Position numbers and translations under genes: made by a program. This document shows, piece by piece, positions 47,761 through 61,012 of a stretch of 64,000 nucleotides of DNA; position 1 is the stretch's first letter, and every line of letters starts with the position of its first letter. Source of the DNA: Prunella strophiata (taxonomy: Eukaryota > Chordata > Aves > Passeriformes > Prunellidae); assembly GCA_036583965.1 (NCBI GenBank), contig JAZBQD010000014.1, forward strand, positions 67,548,395-67,612,394. Reading direction: 5' to 3'. Under the pieces are notes generated by a model that saw nothing but the letters and a program-made list of their open reading frames with translations, did no database searches and was not told the DNA's origin.

Positions 47761-50486
47761 ACAGCACCTGTGTTTAAATATTTAAATATATATTTATTAA
47801 TCTACATCTTAAGTTCTCACACTTAGAAATCTTGGGAAATTACTGAACTGCAGATGGACATCTATCTGTATTATTATATTTACCCTTCTAACAAAAATTC
47901 ATATTTTCAATATTTAATGTGACAAAAAATGGCAGGTTGGTGCACACAGCATAAGCACACATGTTTTTTCTACTTTTATGCAAGGTAAGAGATTATTTGT
48001 TTCATTCCACCGTATTTTACAGACCAGGTTAAATGATTTCCAAAAATAAAATCAGGAAAAGGTGAAGCAAAATAAATTTTTTAGAGAAGATAGCATATAT
48101 ACCAATCTGCAGAATTAAGAGAAGTTGTAGCTTCAGTTCTTAAATTTCATTTGGATACTTTAATCAATATGATATATGTAATAAAAACTGAATAAAAATA
48201 TTAATTGACAATTTACTAACAGAAAATAACTTTTTTGTGTCATAAAAGGTTAAACATCAAGAAAACAAGTACAAAATAATAATTAAAACATAAGCTGTTT
48301 ATGACTCCTGATACAATCATGCAAAAATATGAAAATTAAAAGTATGAGTACTAACAATTTTTAACATTGCCTTTCCTGATTTTATAAATTCATTTATCAA
48401 GGAAAAAAATTGCCCTAATTTTTGCCCACTTTTTTTTCTCCCCCCCACCACAAATCTGCCCTTGCCCAGTCACAAGGTTTCCAATATCACATTTGACATT
48501 ATTTGAAAACTATTAGTAAGGAAATTATTGCAAAGGGTTAATTTTTGATAACTTCAAATTTTTACCATGTCATTTCTTTACAAAATCAGACTAAGAAGTT
48601 TCAGTTATCTGCTAGACATGAAGAACAGACTAGCAACAAAATTTCAGGAGTTTCCCTATTGCACAGGATTGGGATAGGATAGGATAAAACAGAACAGAAC
48701 AAGACAGAACCCAACAACCCCAGTGTGGATTTGGGATAATTAATGTAACTAAAATGACCATCTGTGGACAGCAACATTTATAAGTGAATCTACAAGTCTC
48801 AGCATGTGATTCTGTGTTGATAATGCTTTTATTAGGAATAAATACAGCAGATATAAATCTCTGGAATATTGCTTCATCTTGCAACAACCTCTGGATAAAA
48901 TGAGGGATCACTGAGGAGGAAAATTTCCACATTTGCTGTCCTGGAGCAGACCTGTGTTAGTAACCCTTTACCAACAGTGAAGTCACTTCATCTGTAAAGA
49001 GTCTGACAAAAGCAGTCATGAATTTCAGTGCATTTTAGCACATATAAAGAAGTCAAAACATAATTTCCCAAGGAAAAACCCTAGCAGTCTCAAGGAGGCA
49101 GCATGAATCAGTGAGTTTCATCCCATTTCTAGCAGCCTGATTCTGTGCTGGGTTTCATCACCAAGTGTTGGGATCTCTTCCAGTTTAGTCACAGCATTCC
49201 CCTGACTTCTGTTTGATCAGATCTGGCCCTTAGTGTTAATAAGTGCTATTTTCCATGACACTGTCTGTTTTGCCTTGTGGAAACCAGTTATGAAACCATT
49301 TTGCATCACTAATCCAAATAATAACCTCTTTTAAAACTGTTAGGTTCAAATTTATCTGCTTTAAAATGGTACTTTGAAAGGAAAGGTTTCCTCCTATTCT
49401 AAGATATGGCTTCAGATTAGGTGAAAACAATTTCTAGTTGCAGTCAGGAGATGAGTATTTCATCAATTTTGATGGACAGAATAAGGTGAAATTAATCCAA
49501 CACAATGGAATTGAAGCAATAAATATAATAAACCAAGCATATATTGCTGGAAGTAAGGTGTTAGCTCTTATTTCCTTCCTGAGATGAAGAATTCACTTTC
49601 TTGGAGTCCTGCTATGTCCCTGGCAGTGTCAGCACCAAGCCACAACGATGACAGCTGGAGGCTGTTTAGAAAAATTGTCAGTCCCACAGGTGGAGGAAAA
49701 AAAAAAGAAGAAAAAGGAATATTTCTGGAAAAACTATTATAAGCCACTTATATTCAAGATTAAAAAAACATAGCCTCATAAGAAGCCACAGGATATTAAT
49801 ATATTAATGATAATGTCTTTTCACTTCACCCGAGGACTTAAATACACTTTATAAACACTAGTTTAAATGTCATCACTGATTTGGTGAAGCCATTATGAAC
49901 CACAGCAGACATTTCCTGACTTTCCCTTGGAGACTCTATAGTTTTCTCTGCCTTCCCATGATACCCAACACACACAGCAACACGAGCCCCTTACACAAGA
50001 TGGAAAAAGCACAGGGGATAGGAGGGAAATCCACTCCTATGAATGACACATATGTCAAGGTGGTGTAGATGGAACACAAAGATTTTATTTATTCCACACA
50101 AAGAGAGTGGAATTTTTGGTTATCTTTTTCTTGCCTTTAATTTTCAAATATTATATCAGATTTCTCCTTTACAACCCTGGCATGTGATCCAGACCTCCAA
50201 AGTCTTTTTCATGAACAGATGATGTTCTTGATTGCATAACTGCTCATTCAACATGCAGGGTAAACTGTTTGGAGCCACCACTTTGCACAACTTGTAAAAG
50301 AGTAATGGTTTTTGATCTCTACATCACTGCTCTAAAGCAAAATGGAATTTATCATAAAGTTTATACTATATAGAATATTGATTAGAGAAAAAAAAGTTAG
50401 AAAATATTCATCTGAGAGTGGTTTACAAATTAAGCCATGTGCTAAAAATCTAAGAATTTGTTCCAAAGCAAGCAGACATGATCAAA
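47761..50486. other. Unique, very AT-rich non-coding DNA
   Basis: A small GGATA/AGAAC-type repeat patch lies at 48668-48712. The 100-codon minus-strand frame at 48630-48932 passes through it and is not supported. No interspersed repeat recognised over 2.7 kb. Confidence 0.5.
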
Positions 50487-50755
50487 GAATCATAGAATGG
50501 CTTGATTGGAAGGGATTTTAATGATCATCCAGTTCCTACCCTCTGCCATGGGCAGGGACACCTTCCACTATCCCAGGCTGCTCCAAGCCCTGTCCAGCCT
50601 GGCCTTGGACACTTCCAGGGATCCAGAGGCAGCCACAGCTTCTCTGGGCACCCTGTGCCAGGGCCTCACCACCCTCACAGGGAAGAATTTCTTTCTAATA
50701 TCCAATCTATACCTACTCTCTTTCAGCTTCAAGCCATCCCCCTATGATCCTGTAC
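50487..50755 (-). mobile_element. CR1 LINE 3'-end fragment
   Basis: Inverted CR1 starting 'gaatcatagaatggcttgat', then 'tggaagggattttaatgatc', 'tgccatgggcagggacacct', 'gtccagcctggccttggaca', 'cttctctgggcaccctgtgc' and 'aatttctttctaatatccaa'. About 270 bp, low divergence by eye. The 199-codon plus-strand frame beginning at 50506, the longest ORF in the window, starts inside this repeat and runs through the downstream A-rich tract, so it is not a gene. Confidence 0.95.
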
Positions 50756-50813
50756 ATGAATCTGTAATACCTCAGGTACATGGCCTCACCTGTCTCTGCT
50801 TTTGGGGGAAAAG

Positions 50814-50846
50814 AAAAAAAAAAAAAAAAGAAGAAAAAAGGAAAAA
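50814..50846. repeat. A-rich purine tract
   Basis: Runs of A with scattered G, about 33 bp, 60 bp beyond the truncated end of the CR1. It contributes the Lys-rich section of the 199-codon frame. Confidence 0.8.
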
Positions 50847-53137
50847 AGATTTTTTTGAAATTATAACTCCCAATGCAGTTCATGCTTTTGCCAATAATGA
50901 GATACAGATTGTCTCTCGTGCCTTTGATGCATCTATCAGGGCAGCATGGAGACATCTTATGCACAGATGGGAATTACAGTATCTGGGCCAGATCGAGAGC
51001 AAATTTTGCCATGTTAGAGTGTGTGTTTCAATTTGTGCTGGCAGAACTGAGATCAGAATCTGTCATGTGAGCATGGAAGTGAACACAACTCTGCTTCCCA
51101 TTTAAAACAGCTTTCTCAAGTGGGATTAAGGGATTAGGTTTTGTGGTTGTCTTCCAGAAGCAATGTCACGGGGTGGTTTTACTACGGAAAGACCTGGTGT
51201 TTCGCCAGTGCAAAATAAAGTCTGCTGGCAACATGAATGCAAAATCATTGAGACAGAGGCTCAGCTCAGCTGCAACAGCCTGGCCTCAAAGTTACATGAG
51301 CCCTGACTCTCCTGCAGCGTAGATTAAAATTAGCTGGTGAATTTCTGAAATTCCCCTCTCTCTGTACTGTCCCTCTTCCAAGATTGCTGCTCCTCAGCAG
51401 GAGAGTCTGAAGCAGAGTGGGAGCAACTGAAGCATGCAGTGCCAACATTGAAATGCACAATTTAAGTGTATTTTAGTAGACCAGGCTGATTAACAAATTT
51501 TTATTATGGTCTCCATTGGGCCTAATTGTGTACTAATTCAGGAGGTGCTTCACAAACTATTTAGACATCTTACTGGTAAATCCATAAAGTGGGGGAGGGT
51601 GAGGGGTATGAAAACAATACTGACCTCAGCTATAGAGTTTCAGGCAGCTGCCATGTGTGGGTGAGAGCCATATCTCTGATACTTCCATGGAGCCTGACCT
51701 CAGTGCAAGTGAGAATACCAAAGAGGGCAGAGGTGTTTGAGCATCCTTCCATTTACCAGACTGACTTCTCCAAAAGCTGGAAGCAGAAGAAGTTTATTTA
51801 GCATTAGCTGGAGTTTCTGAGGATGTTTTTAATGTACAAACTCTGTCCATCTTTACCAGGAAATTTCCTGTTGTGTGGACAGAAATATGATTAAATTTGG
51901 TCTAACATGAGATTCTTTGGTCTGGAGAAGTCCTTCTGTCTCTTTTCATGTCACAATTTGTTGATGGGGTCAATTGCACTTTCCTATTTAGATTTGGAGG
52001 GTTGTAGGCTAAAAATCATCAAATTATAGTAGCAAGCTAATAAAGTCTCATCTTTATCAGAGAGAAATAATGCACTCCAAGGAGCACTTCTGCCTTGCAA
52101 GCTACTTCAAAAGCCTTAAAATATTGTAAGGGATTTGGTCATCAACACTACCTCCACCAAGATTAACATTAATCACAAATGGTAGCAACCTTATTCAGCT
52201 TTGTTCTTAGGTCCAAACATAACAATTTTCTCAGTTTGCCAAAAAATTGTCAGCATTCTCTTGGAAAGAGAGAAGTAACCTGCGAACCTTTCCCTGGAAG
52301 TCCAAAACTTCACATTACTGTCTGGAACTCTGGTTCTCACCAAAAAAACCCCAGGAATCCAGAAGCCCAGATGTGAAGCCAAATGTCAGATAGCAAACAG
52401 AGCTGGCTGCAGTGTGGAGATCTCTCTGTTCCCCTCTTGCATCTAAACCCCCTTCAAAACTCTTTAATGCTCAAATAAATGTCAAATCTGGTGACTACAG
52501 CTCTTTGAGTCCTGGTAATCAGCCAGTTCTGTTTCTTAGAAGTCCTGTAGACATCCTAGTACAGCATTCAGGACTCTGTGTTCCTGCAAGGTGAGTTAGT
52601 CAATGGTATTTCTGTGCTGCTGCTTCACACGCCACAGGAAGATGCAGTCTCACAGCACCTCCCTCCCTCTACAGCCCTCATCCTACCCCTGTGAGTGGCA
52701 TTTGCAAGCCTGTGCCACTTGAGAATCACTGAGGTGTTCCCACCTCATTCCCAGGGTTTACCAGTCACTCATTTGCATCCCCAGATTTCATCTCCTCTCC
52801 TGCCCTAGAGCTTTGCATGCTGAGACAGTCAATGGCCAGCCCAGCTGCACATGCCCAGGGGCTTGCAAGAGCACCAGAGTGCTAACCCACACTTGGAAGA
52901 TGATTGGGATCCCAAAAGGAGCCCTGTTGGAAGGCAGACTGTTGAATTGCACATCCCTCCCATCTTTCATGGCCTGGCAGTCTCAGTGCTCAGCATGGCC
53001 TGATATTCAAAGCTCAAGAGATCTGGGCTAACTGCACTGGGTGATTTTTCACAGATATCTTTCTGAGTGCTGTTAAATTGATGACTCTTCATAGATCCCA
53101 CTACAGCAAAGAAGTATTTAAATATCTTGTATAGGCA
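50847..53137. other. Unique non-coding DNA
   Basis: Positions about 51150-51560 are complex and repeat-free and might be conserved, without a specific motif to cite. Short overlapping frames at 52179-52382 and 52788-53031 occur on both strands and look like chance. Confidence 0.4.
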
Positions 53138-53309
53138 TCGAATCATTTAGATTGGAAAAGATCTCTGAGAACATCAAACCCAGCTGTTGTCCCAGCACTG
53201 CCAAGCCCACCAGCAAACCATGTCCTCAAGTGCCACATCTTCATGCCTTTTAAATACCTCCAGGGATGGTGACTCAACCACTTCCCTTATCAGCCTGTTC
53301 TAGTGCAGA
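53138..53309 (-). mobile_element. CR1 LINE 3'-end fragment, older subfamily
   Basis: 'tcgaatcatttagattggaa', 'aagatctctgagaacatcaa', 'ccagcactgccaagcccacc', 'tcctcaagtgccacatcttc' and 'tacctccagggatggtgact' match the inverted 3' UTR of the CR1 subfamily also represented at 32688-32869. Ends near 'cagcctgttctagtgcag'. 5'-truncated. Confidence 0.92.
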
Positions 53310-53363
53310 TTGGACAGGGAAACTGGAGAGCTGTTGTTTGAAGATGATTTGCAGTATGCTTTG

Positions 53364-53410
53364 AAAATAAAAATAAAAAAAAAATAATAAATAAAAAAAT
53401 AAAAAAAATT
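53364..53410. repeat. A-rich AAAT/AAAAAT low-complexity tract
   Basis: Imperfect AAAAT, AAT and A-run units over 47 bp, 55 bp beyond the truncated end of the CR1. More degenerate than the arrays at 18893 and 62215. Confidence 0.88.
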
Positions 53411-55848
53411 ACACAACAAAACCAAAACTTTATCTAATGTGAGTGCTGAGAAAGTGATGTGACACCACAGCTACGTGGTTCCATTTTCAAGAAAGAAAGA
53501 ATGACAGTACAACAAAAACCTTCCAAGTCTCTTTTGAGGAAAAATAATATAGCATAAGTGATATTAAGCACATATAAATCAGAGGTATAATTACTGCCTG
53601 GAAATCTGTCAGATAAATTTTATAGTGAAGCTTTATGAGACTTCTCCTTCAGGCAATGTTGAGACTGTGATACTCTTTTTATAACCATTCCCTGGGCTGC
53701 TCCATGGGTTTGCTTGTGACAGTCATGTGGGGTTGTTAGAATTCTCACTGTCTCCTAATTAGCACCATTTCATTATCCAACACATTGCACAGATCAGCTT
53801 CATTTGTAGTAGCATGAAGTATGTGACAGTTACTAGCAATTTAAAATTATGATAAGTCACCAACAGCATATTCTTCTTTGCAGTGTTATCACCCCCACAC
53901 TGGTGGAATAAAGGAAGAAAAAAAAAAAAAAAGCCCTCCATGTAAAACCACCATGCAAAGAGAGGTTTTACAACCACAGCAACCCCCCAAAATTTAGGCT
54001 CTTTAAGGACCACCCAATTCATCCACTGGGTGCTGCTCAGTAAATCTTTTTAATAATACAACATGATTAAGTTATTCCCTGATTTTTCATCTCCAAAGAT
54101 TTACAAAAAGTTACTCAGAGACACCTGTGTGGAAAAAACCATAACCTAATCCATCACGGTTTGATGTTTGCCCAGAGGCAATTCTCTCCAGCTGAACTAA
54201 TGGCTCTGTGTCAGGTAAGAGTCGTATCTTCACACCACAGAACTATTTTGCCTTTGGGAACATAAGGATTAAAAAAAAAAAAAAAAAAAAAAAAAAGATT
54301 ATTCCTAGTTGTTACCTTTGTAGCAATGTATTTATGCAACAGGTGATACTCTGAAGATGAGAAGCGATTCCACTGGAAAACCACATTATGTTTAAGGAAT
54401 GTCTCCCTGTTCTTGCAGTGGTGTTCTCTTCCAAATAGACAATTTTTGCAGACAGGACCTTTCTCCCAATGACCTACAAAGTCAGTTCTCACAAATTAAA
54501 CTTCAGAATGTTTGATAATATATCAAAGAACCATGTGGAAATTGTGATCACATATTTGTCTCGAACATGAAATGGGTGCTCCTCAGGGTGCTGAGGATAA
54601 AGAGAAAGCCACTGCAGAAATATCCTGGGCTCTTCTCTAGATGTTTCTCCTAATCCTCCTCCACAGCACTTTGTCACTGGATTTTAATGGCATAGTCACT
54701 TTTTCCCATCTGTCTTCAGTTTGTGTTAAACCATGATAAGTCAAGCTGTATCACTTGCAAGAGCCAAGCCCTGTGTCTTCCTATAATTCTCAAAGGTTGT
54801 GAAACATTTTCCCAGAATGGTAGAGTAGACCAAGCAGTTCTCCATTTGCATTTTATTCCATTGCATCAGTAGTTTTGGCCATTACTAAAGATCTAAAACT
54901 CTGGAGTTGGATTTTACTACAGCTGAAAGTCTTTAGCAGGTCTTTCATTCAGGTAACAGCTGATTCCTCCTTAATCCACCAAACCATTTAATGGTTAAAG
55001 TTGGGGCTTTTTTTTGTTTTTTCAGCTTATTTTTTCATTTCAGCTGTATTACCCAACCTTTGTCAAGCACAGGATTAAAGAAAAAAGATGGGGGGACAAG
55101 GGGAAGCATATATGTAGAAGAAAAACCTCAGCACCAAATATTGGTGGTCTAAATATTTTCAGGAACAAAACCAAATCATGCCAGATTCCAGGGGATGGAT
55201 TATATCAGGCTGCCATGGCCTCTGCAAGGAGCAAAGACCAAGGCAAAGGTCCAGCTGCATATGGGTGAAAAACAGTTGTGTTTCTTTGCTTACTGGAGCA
55301 AATGTCCAGCAAAACAGCACCTAAATAAATACTGGAAATTCAGCAGCACTCAAATGCAAGATTGAAACCAGCTAATGGCAAAGCTACAGCTGGAAGGAAA
55401 AAAAAAATCGCTGTCTGCAACTGTGGTTACAGTTTAATTGCAAGCATCTACATGCATGCATTTTCACACCTGGATTGTTTCCCCACCCATTTTGGAGACC
55501 AGCCCTAAACTTCTCAGCTGACGCACATGCAAGAAGAAAACAAGCTGCTTTGCAGTCTGTCCTAACGGAGAAAGTCTTTAGGCAAAGCACTGGGATCTGG
55601 CAAGTCTACAAGAGGCAAACACACAAGCAAGGATTAGCCACATTGGTTTTGGCTTCCACATCTTGCTCTCTTTTATTGGAAAAAAAATGCCTAAATTATT
55701 AAAACTGGTGAAGTAGGAGTGGAAAAAAAAAATATGGGTCTCTGTGAATCTAACACTAAGTCAGAATAGTAAGGTTAAACAAAGAATGAAGGAATGGTTT
55801 TATGGTTTTGGTGGTTTTACCAAAAGTTAAATTGCAGGGTTTTCTTTC
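53411..55848. other. Unique DNA with A-runs
   Basis: A-runs at about 53917-53932 and 54271-54296 interrupt otherwise unremarkable sequence. The 93-codon minus-strand frame at 54211-54492 has a Cys/His-containing first half ('KNCLFGREHHCKN') but then reads through the poly-T, so it is judged a chance frame. No repeat family recognised. Confidence 0.45.
54271..54296. repeat. Poly-A run, 26 bases
   Basis: Uninterrupted A26 between 'aaggatt' and 'gattattcc'. No retroelement body was seen upstream. Confidence 0.92.

Positions 55849-55874
<26 letters not shown>
55849..55874. repeat. Poly-T run, 26 bases
   Basis: Uninterrupted T26 after 'tttctttc', followed by 'acccttttttctgc'. The pyrimidine-rich context resembles a branch/acceptor region, but no exon-like frame follows. 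Confidence 0.92.
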
Positions 55875-55882
<8 letters not shown>

Positions 55883-58045
55883 TTCTGCTGCTGTATAAGC
55901 CTTGGAGCTTTACACTAAGTTTATTAGAGGATGTTTGCCCCAGTCCTATCCTGTAGTTCAACACATCTTGACAAAAGAGCAACTATGAGAGCTGTGCTTC
56001 ATTAAGCCCCAGAGAAAAGGATGCTGCAGTGAGACCTAGGATCCAAATTCTGCAGACAAGAAAGCAAATTTTCTAGTTTTATACCCAGCAGACACCTCTG
56101 TGAATATGTAGCCTGTCATTCAGGAGACTGTAGAACACCAGCCCTTGCTTCCTACTTGCATCCAAAGGACTGAGTGCTCTAACAGTGAAATATCTGTATT
56201 TCACCTCTCACAAATCTATAACTTGTTCTATATTCCCTGTCACCAGCTACATAAATGCACTACTAGTTGCCATTGCATGTCTACATTGGCTCCAATCTAT
56301 GATGTCAGTGAGAACAGTCCTTGAGACTGCAAGTCTCCAGCAGAGAGGACAGAAATTCTTGGGACTGACCCATAAAGGCAAGTTCTAGTGATGAGGGCAG
56401 CACTGCACCTCACCAGTCCTGAACCACTGGTGGTTTTGGGCCAAGACCAGTGACCCCCTGAGAGCAGCTGTTGTTCAGAGGGAAGTCTCTAAAGCTCACT
56501 TCTCTGCACAATAGATGCAAATGGAGATTATATTATTGCTTTCCTATGTCACCCCTGCAACTGCCTAGAAAAGAGTAATAGAGAAAATTAACCAAACTGG
56601 AAGAGGAGTGGTTTTGCTATGTTGCATTTTCTCAGAATACAGCTCTGCCTGCCCAGGGTGGCAGCTCCTTCTGATCTTGAACATCTGCTCCTCTGCCTGA
56701 AAAAACCCACAGAGAGGGAGGGGGGAAAGGAGTGGGAAGGGAAACGAACAAAAAAAAATACTGCAAACTCAAAATGTTTTGAGAGCAGCTACCCTATTCT
56801 CCTAGGAACCAAATGTCAGTGGGCTGAATAGGTCTCCTAATGGGTATGAGCACATGCCAGTGATCACAGACAATCACACTAAATTTCCCTTAGCAATATC
56901 CAACAGACCAAACTGTGATCAGTGAAAACCGAGCCCTTAGGGACTCACTTGTAGTCCATTCAAAAATGTATATGCCCTCAAGGGAAGATTTGCCTTGTTT
57001 TCCTGAGGAAATTAAATAGACTCTTTATAGAATTAGCAAAAAATCATCAGGGGTTCAGATTTCCCATAGTCTTTCACGACTTGTGGTTTAATAGCAGACT
57101 TTAAGTTAATGTATATCAGATACATGCAATTTGATTTTCCTTTCACTTACACTAAAAAATACATAGATTTGAATGATCTATTCATGATTTCCACCTTAAT
57201 GGAGAGAACAAGAAAGGCCACAGTGACCAAAAATCTTTCTGAAGAAGAATTTCAAAAATTTTATACTTGTTGTCCATGACAGACATATAGATCACAGCAC
57301 AGGGAATACACTGTTTGACATTTTCAAAGCATTTGCAAGAAGCATTAGATCAGAATCAGAGGTAATTATTTAAAAATTTTGAATTGTTAGCCAAAAAGAT
57401 GTTTTGTCTGCTTCCTGGAAAATTTTTAAAATTCTAAGGCAGGGGAAAACCTCTTTTTCCTTAAAAATTAAATCCAAGTACATAGAGGGGTATTATTTTT
57501 AAATTGTGAAAAAAAAATTAGTCATCTGAAGCTGAGAATTCAATTTGCTACTGCTAAACATCTTTTGGCAGAAATATCTCCACTGGTTCAGAATTTCTGT
57601 TTCCAGTGTCCAGATGTAGCCTGGGAAAACTGAGCCTCCCAGGCTTTTGTTCCACAGACTGTATTGTGACAGATTGGAGGGACCAGGGAGATTATGACTC
57701 TTTTCTTCTTCCTTCTACCCATCACATCACACTAAAATACACAGTGTGTGGTTCTGGTAAAGCTTGTTCTCCATTATAAAACTCTCCAGGAGGATGTGTT
57801 GTGCCTCTTGCACTTTTCACACACTTTGGATTGATGCCTCCTTGCTCTCAGTACAATGAGTTTGCAGTTTGCAGCCCTGGCTGTGTGAACCAAAACCCTT
57901 CTGTGTAGGTGTCCCATGATTTAATGTCATCTTGAGAAGATGAAGTCAAGAACACCAACATTTGACAGCTCCTTGTTCAGTAGAGGTGAATTCAGCAATC
58001 AACACCAGTCACAAGAAGGAGTCTCAAACAGTCTCTGTTTCTTTA
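55875..58045. other. Unique AT-rich non-coding DNA
   Basis: No gene or repeat family recognised in about 2.2 kb. Frames at 56185-56388 and 56619-56831 are short and without support. Confidence 0.5.
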
Positions 58046-58280
58046 AACTGGCAGAGGTCAGGTTTAGTTCAGATATTAGGAAGAAATTCTTCACTGTGAG
58101 GGTGGTGAGGTCCTGGCACATGTGCCCAAGGAAGTTGTGGGTGCCCCATCCCTGGTTCAAGGCCAGGTTGGACAGGTCTTTGAGCAATCTGGTCTAGTGG
58201 AAGGTGTCCCTGCCCGTGGCAGAAGGGCTGGAATCAGATGATCTTTAAGGTCTCTTCCAACCCAAACCACTCTGTGATTC
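58046..58280 (+). mobile_element. CR1 LINE 3'-end fragment
   Basis: 'agatattaggaagaaattct' then 'tcactgtgagggtggtgagg', 'gggtgccccatccctggttc', 'aaggccaggttggacaggtc', 'agtggaaggtgtccctgccc', 'tctcttccaacccaaaccac' and 'tctgtgattc'. 235 bp; close to consensus, with a short deletion at 'ccctgg..ttcaagg' (the usual 'aagtg' is missing). The overlapping plus and minus frames are repeat-derived. Confidence 0.95.
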
Positions 58281-59833
58281 AAATATTCACTCTATAAGGA
58301 ATAAATAAAGTACCTAAGTTGAAAGAAAAGAGCAAGACATTAGATGCACTTTCTTGCCTCAGTTTCCCCAAATATTCTCAGGCAAAACCTGCTGTTGTCC
58401 AATGAAAACATCCAATTCCACCCTGCTCTCTCAAGTCTCTTCCCGTGGAGCCCTTAGAGATTTTTGGTACACTTTGCAATGGATAAATAAAAACTGCACC
58501 TCTTTTTCCAGCACTTCACTAACCAATTCATATCCCTGGATAGATGGTTTTGGTGTCTTTCTGGAAATAAGAGCTTTTTTTTCCCTAAAAACTTCTGGAA
58601 TCAGCACCCAAGAAATCTTGTCACTTAAGAGACTTTTGGTCTTATTTCTCCAACAAGAGTCACCTGTGCCTCAGCAACCCACTCAGGAAGGTGCTGCCTC
58701 TCAAACATATGCAGAGAACATCCCAGATTTTTACTAGTGATAATTTTCCTGCATTCCACATCACTGTGAGGGTAATTTGCCCTTTTCCTTTCAGTCCCTC
58801 TCTCAGGAATACACCAGCACTGTGGAGCAAATCACGTTCACCTGTAATATAAAGGAGACGGGATGTAGCTAATAAAGAACAAGGCAATTCAAACTTTTTT
58901 CCTGAGCCCTCAGGAGGAATACCCAGGTGTGCTGAGGAAGATATGCTTGGAAAAAAAGAAAAGAGCCATTCTGCAGTCAATCTAAAAGCACTAGGCCTCC
59001 TTTCATGAATTGATTTACCCACTGGGTGACATATTGGCAATTTTCTGTTACCTACCCAGTGATATGACTAAGTAGATGAAGCTTAAAGGCAGGTCAGATA
59101 AAAAGACTTTAATCTAACAAAAGCAGCCTGAATTTCACATGTCAAGGAAGATGATTTAACAGGGAATAGCAGCCTAAACGCGATCCTGAATCAAGGTGGA
59201 GAATCCATAATTAATGTTACACTGCAGAAATGTTTACTCAAAAACAGAATGACAAAAAAGGGCTCGATTCATCTGTCCTATAAAAGGTCCCAATTCAGCA
59301 AAATACATCACTACGGTTTTTTTGTTAAACATGTGCTTCAATCTGGACCTGCATGAGAAGGAATGCCTTTGAATCCATCTCTTTACAACCAGTGCAAAAA
59401 GAGTAAAAATCAGTCATGACAAGTTTTATAGGACACAGGCTGAGTGCTGCAGGAATTTGATGTATACACTCAGCCAGTTAGACCTGGCAGAAATGTTTTT
59501 CGGAGAATTAATTTAAATTGTTTTCTCTGAGGAAGGAAAAGTGTTTTGGGAAAAGCAGTAATATCATATGCAAGTGACATGAGACTTGTTCAAGTGTTTT
59601 CAGCCCCAAGGGGTAAAATGCCTAAAGGAGTGGTTGGTCCTTGAATAATTTATTTATCTTGCAGCTACGCTTTACCATTTTTCCTACCAGGGTTAGTTGA
59701 ATTTCCTGAACAGCAGCCCAAAATGGAACCCCAAGTTACTAAACAACACCAAGGGAAGAGGAAGGCTGTATTCTGCTCCTCAGAGTGTTTTATTTGTCCT
59801 TGTCATTTTGATGATTTCTCTCTTTTCTAGAGG
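58281..59833. other. Unique non-coding DNA
   Basis: 'cttgcctcagtttccccaa' at about 58353-58371 matches the inverted MIR core but is too short to call. The 127-codon plus-strand frame (58354-58737) and the 126-codon minus-strand frame (58660-59040) overlap tail to tail; neither resembles a known protein. Confidence 0.45.
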
Positions 59834-59893
59834 AAGATGATTTTTACGGTCCCTTACAAACCAAATCATTCTGTGACTCTGTGATTCTCTTTT
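59834..59893 (+). mobile_element. CR1 extreme 3'-end fragment
   Basis: 'gatgatttttacggtccctt', 'acaaaccaaatcattctgtg' and 'actctgtgattctc' form the last 60 bp of a CR1 with mutations in the 'ccaaccca' block. Only the tail survives. Confidence 0.75.
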
Positions 59894-60928
59894 AAAATTA
59901 AAAGTGAGCAGCTACTATGTTCTTAGTCCTTGCATGCTAAAGAAACAGTCACTGTCTGCAGACCCTTAAATGTACAAGGAGGGCTCAGCATCTTGCAGCA
60001 GGTACAGGATGAAGCCAGTGGTGAAGACTGGCTCAGGATGAGCTGGATGGCTTTAGAACAGTTTGTTGCCAGACAGCCACAAAGACTTTTTTGTCCTTTT
60101 TCCTAGGAAGCCTTGAGTTTGCTCCAAGTAGAGACTCAGGGATGTTGAGGAGTAAAAGGCTGTATAACCTTTACTTCTCACCTCCTGCTACTTGTCCTCT
60201 TACTCTACACATCTGTTCAGCCAGAGACCATCTCCCATCCCTTACTGGCAACAACCTTAGCACAAGGCAACCTTCAGATTGCCTCCCAATTACAGCCTTA
60301 TCAAATTGAGGCAATCCAGCCTGAAGAGACAGCAATCTTGAGGTCAAGTACTCTGACCTGAAAACCTGTGAGCACCCACGTTGCTGCCAGGGGCCCGCTG
60401 GAGGCTGCTCATTGCCATGAGACCAAAAAAAACCCCAACACCAAATAGAGATTCTGTAGAAGACCCTTGATTAATTATCCTCATAATTCAATATTTTAAC
60501 CCACCTTGTCAGCCCTTCCCACTCTGCCTTGCAGGAGGAATACAATTTCCAAAATGCCTGGAGCTAATGGCAATGGGGAAACCACACACAGACCAAAGTG
60601 CTGACAAGAGCAGAAACTGTTTCTCCATTCCTCTGACTTCAGAAATGCTCACATTCTCTAGCCAACATGCACAATGCAGGTTAAAATCAGATCCTTTGCA
60701 TTTAGGTCCTGATTAAGGATTTCCTCTTCTCTTTACCCTGATGGACTAGTAAGGTTCATGACTGCCACCTGAACAGAGAGGATTTGTTCTTAGCTTTTCC
60801 CCCCTTGCTATTGCACAACTCTCTGCCAGTGTCATCCATACATTTATATGAATTCTGCTGTAAGTCACAGCTGGGATTTAGCATGAAACCTCTGGACTCT
60901 GAGGCATCTTGGATGAAGCTCATGTTTG
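59894..60928. other. Unique non-coding DNA
   Basis: No gene or repeat recognised. The 154-codon minus-strand frame that ends here (60756-61220) also runs through the neighbouring CR1 and a T-run and has no known domain, so it is not called. Confidence 0.45.
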
Positions 60929-61012
60929 GAATCACAGTATCATAGAACAATTGAGGTTGGAAAAGTCCACTCAGGTCTTTGAGTCCAATCACTGACCAAT
61001 CACAACCTAGAT
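60929..61012 (-). mobile_element. CR1 LINE 3'-end fragment
   Basis: 'gaatcacagtatcatagaac' and 'aattgaggttggaaaagtcc', then 'ctttgagtccaatcactgac', are the inverted tail of the CR1 subfamily with 'gaggttggaaaagacc'. About 84 bp, strongly truncated. Confidence 0.88.

Noticed and set aside
50506..51105. 199-codon plus-strand open frame, the longest in the window
   Set aside because: It begins inside an inverted CR1 3' UTR and runs through an A-rich tract into unique sequence; no domain is recognisable.
54390..54480. Cys/His-rich peptide resembling a zinc-binding stretch (KNCLFGREHHCKN)
   Set aside because: Spacing does not fit a known zinc-finger class, and the frame continues into poly-T-encoded Phe residues.
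58354..59040. Two overlapping frames (127 codons plus, 126 codons minus)
   Set aside because: Tail-to-tail overlap and no recognisable motif; treated as chance.
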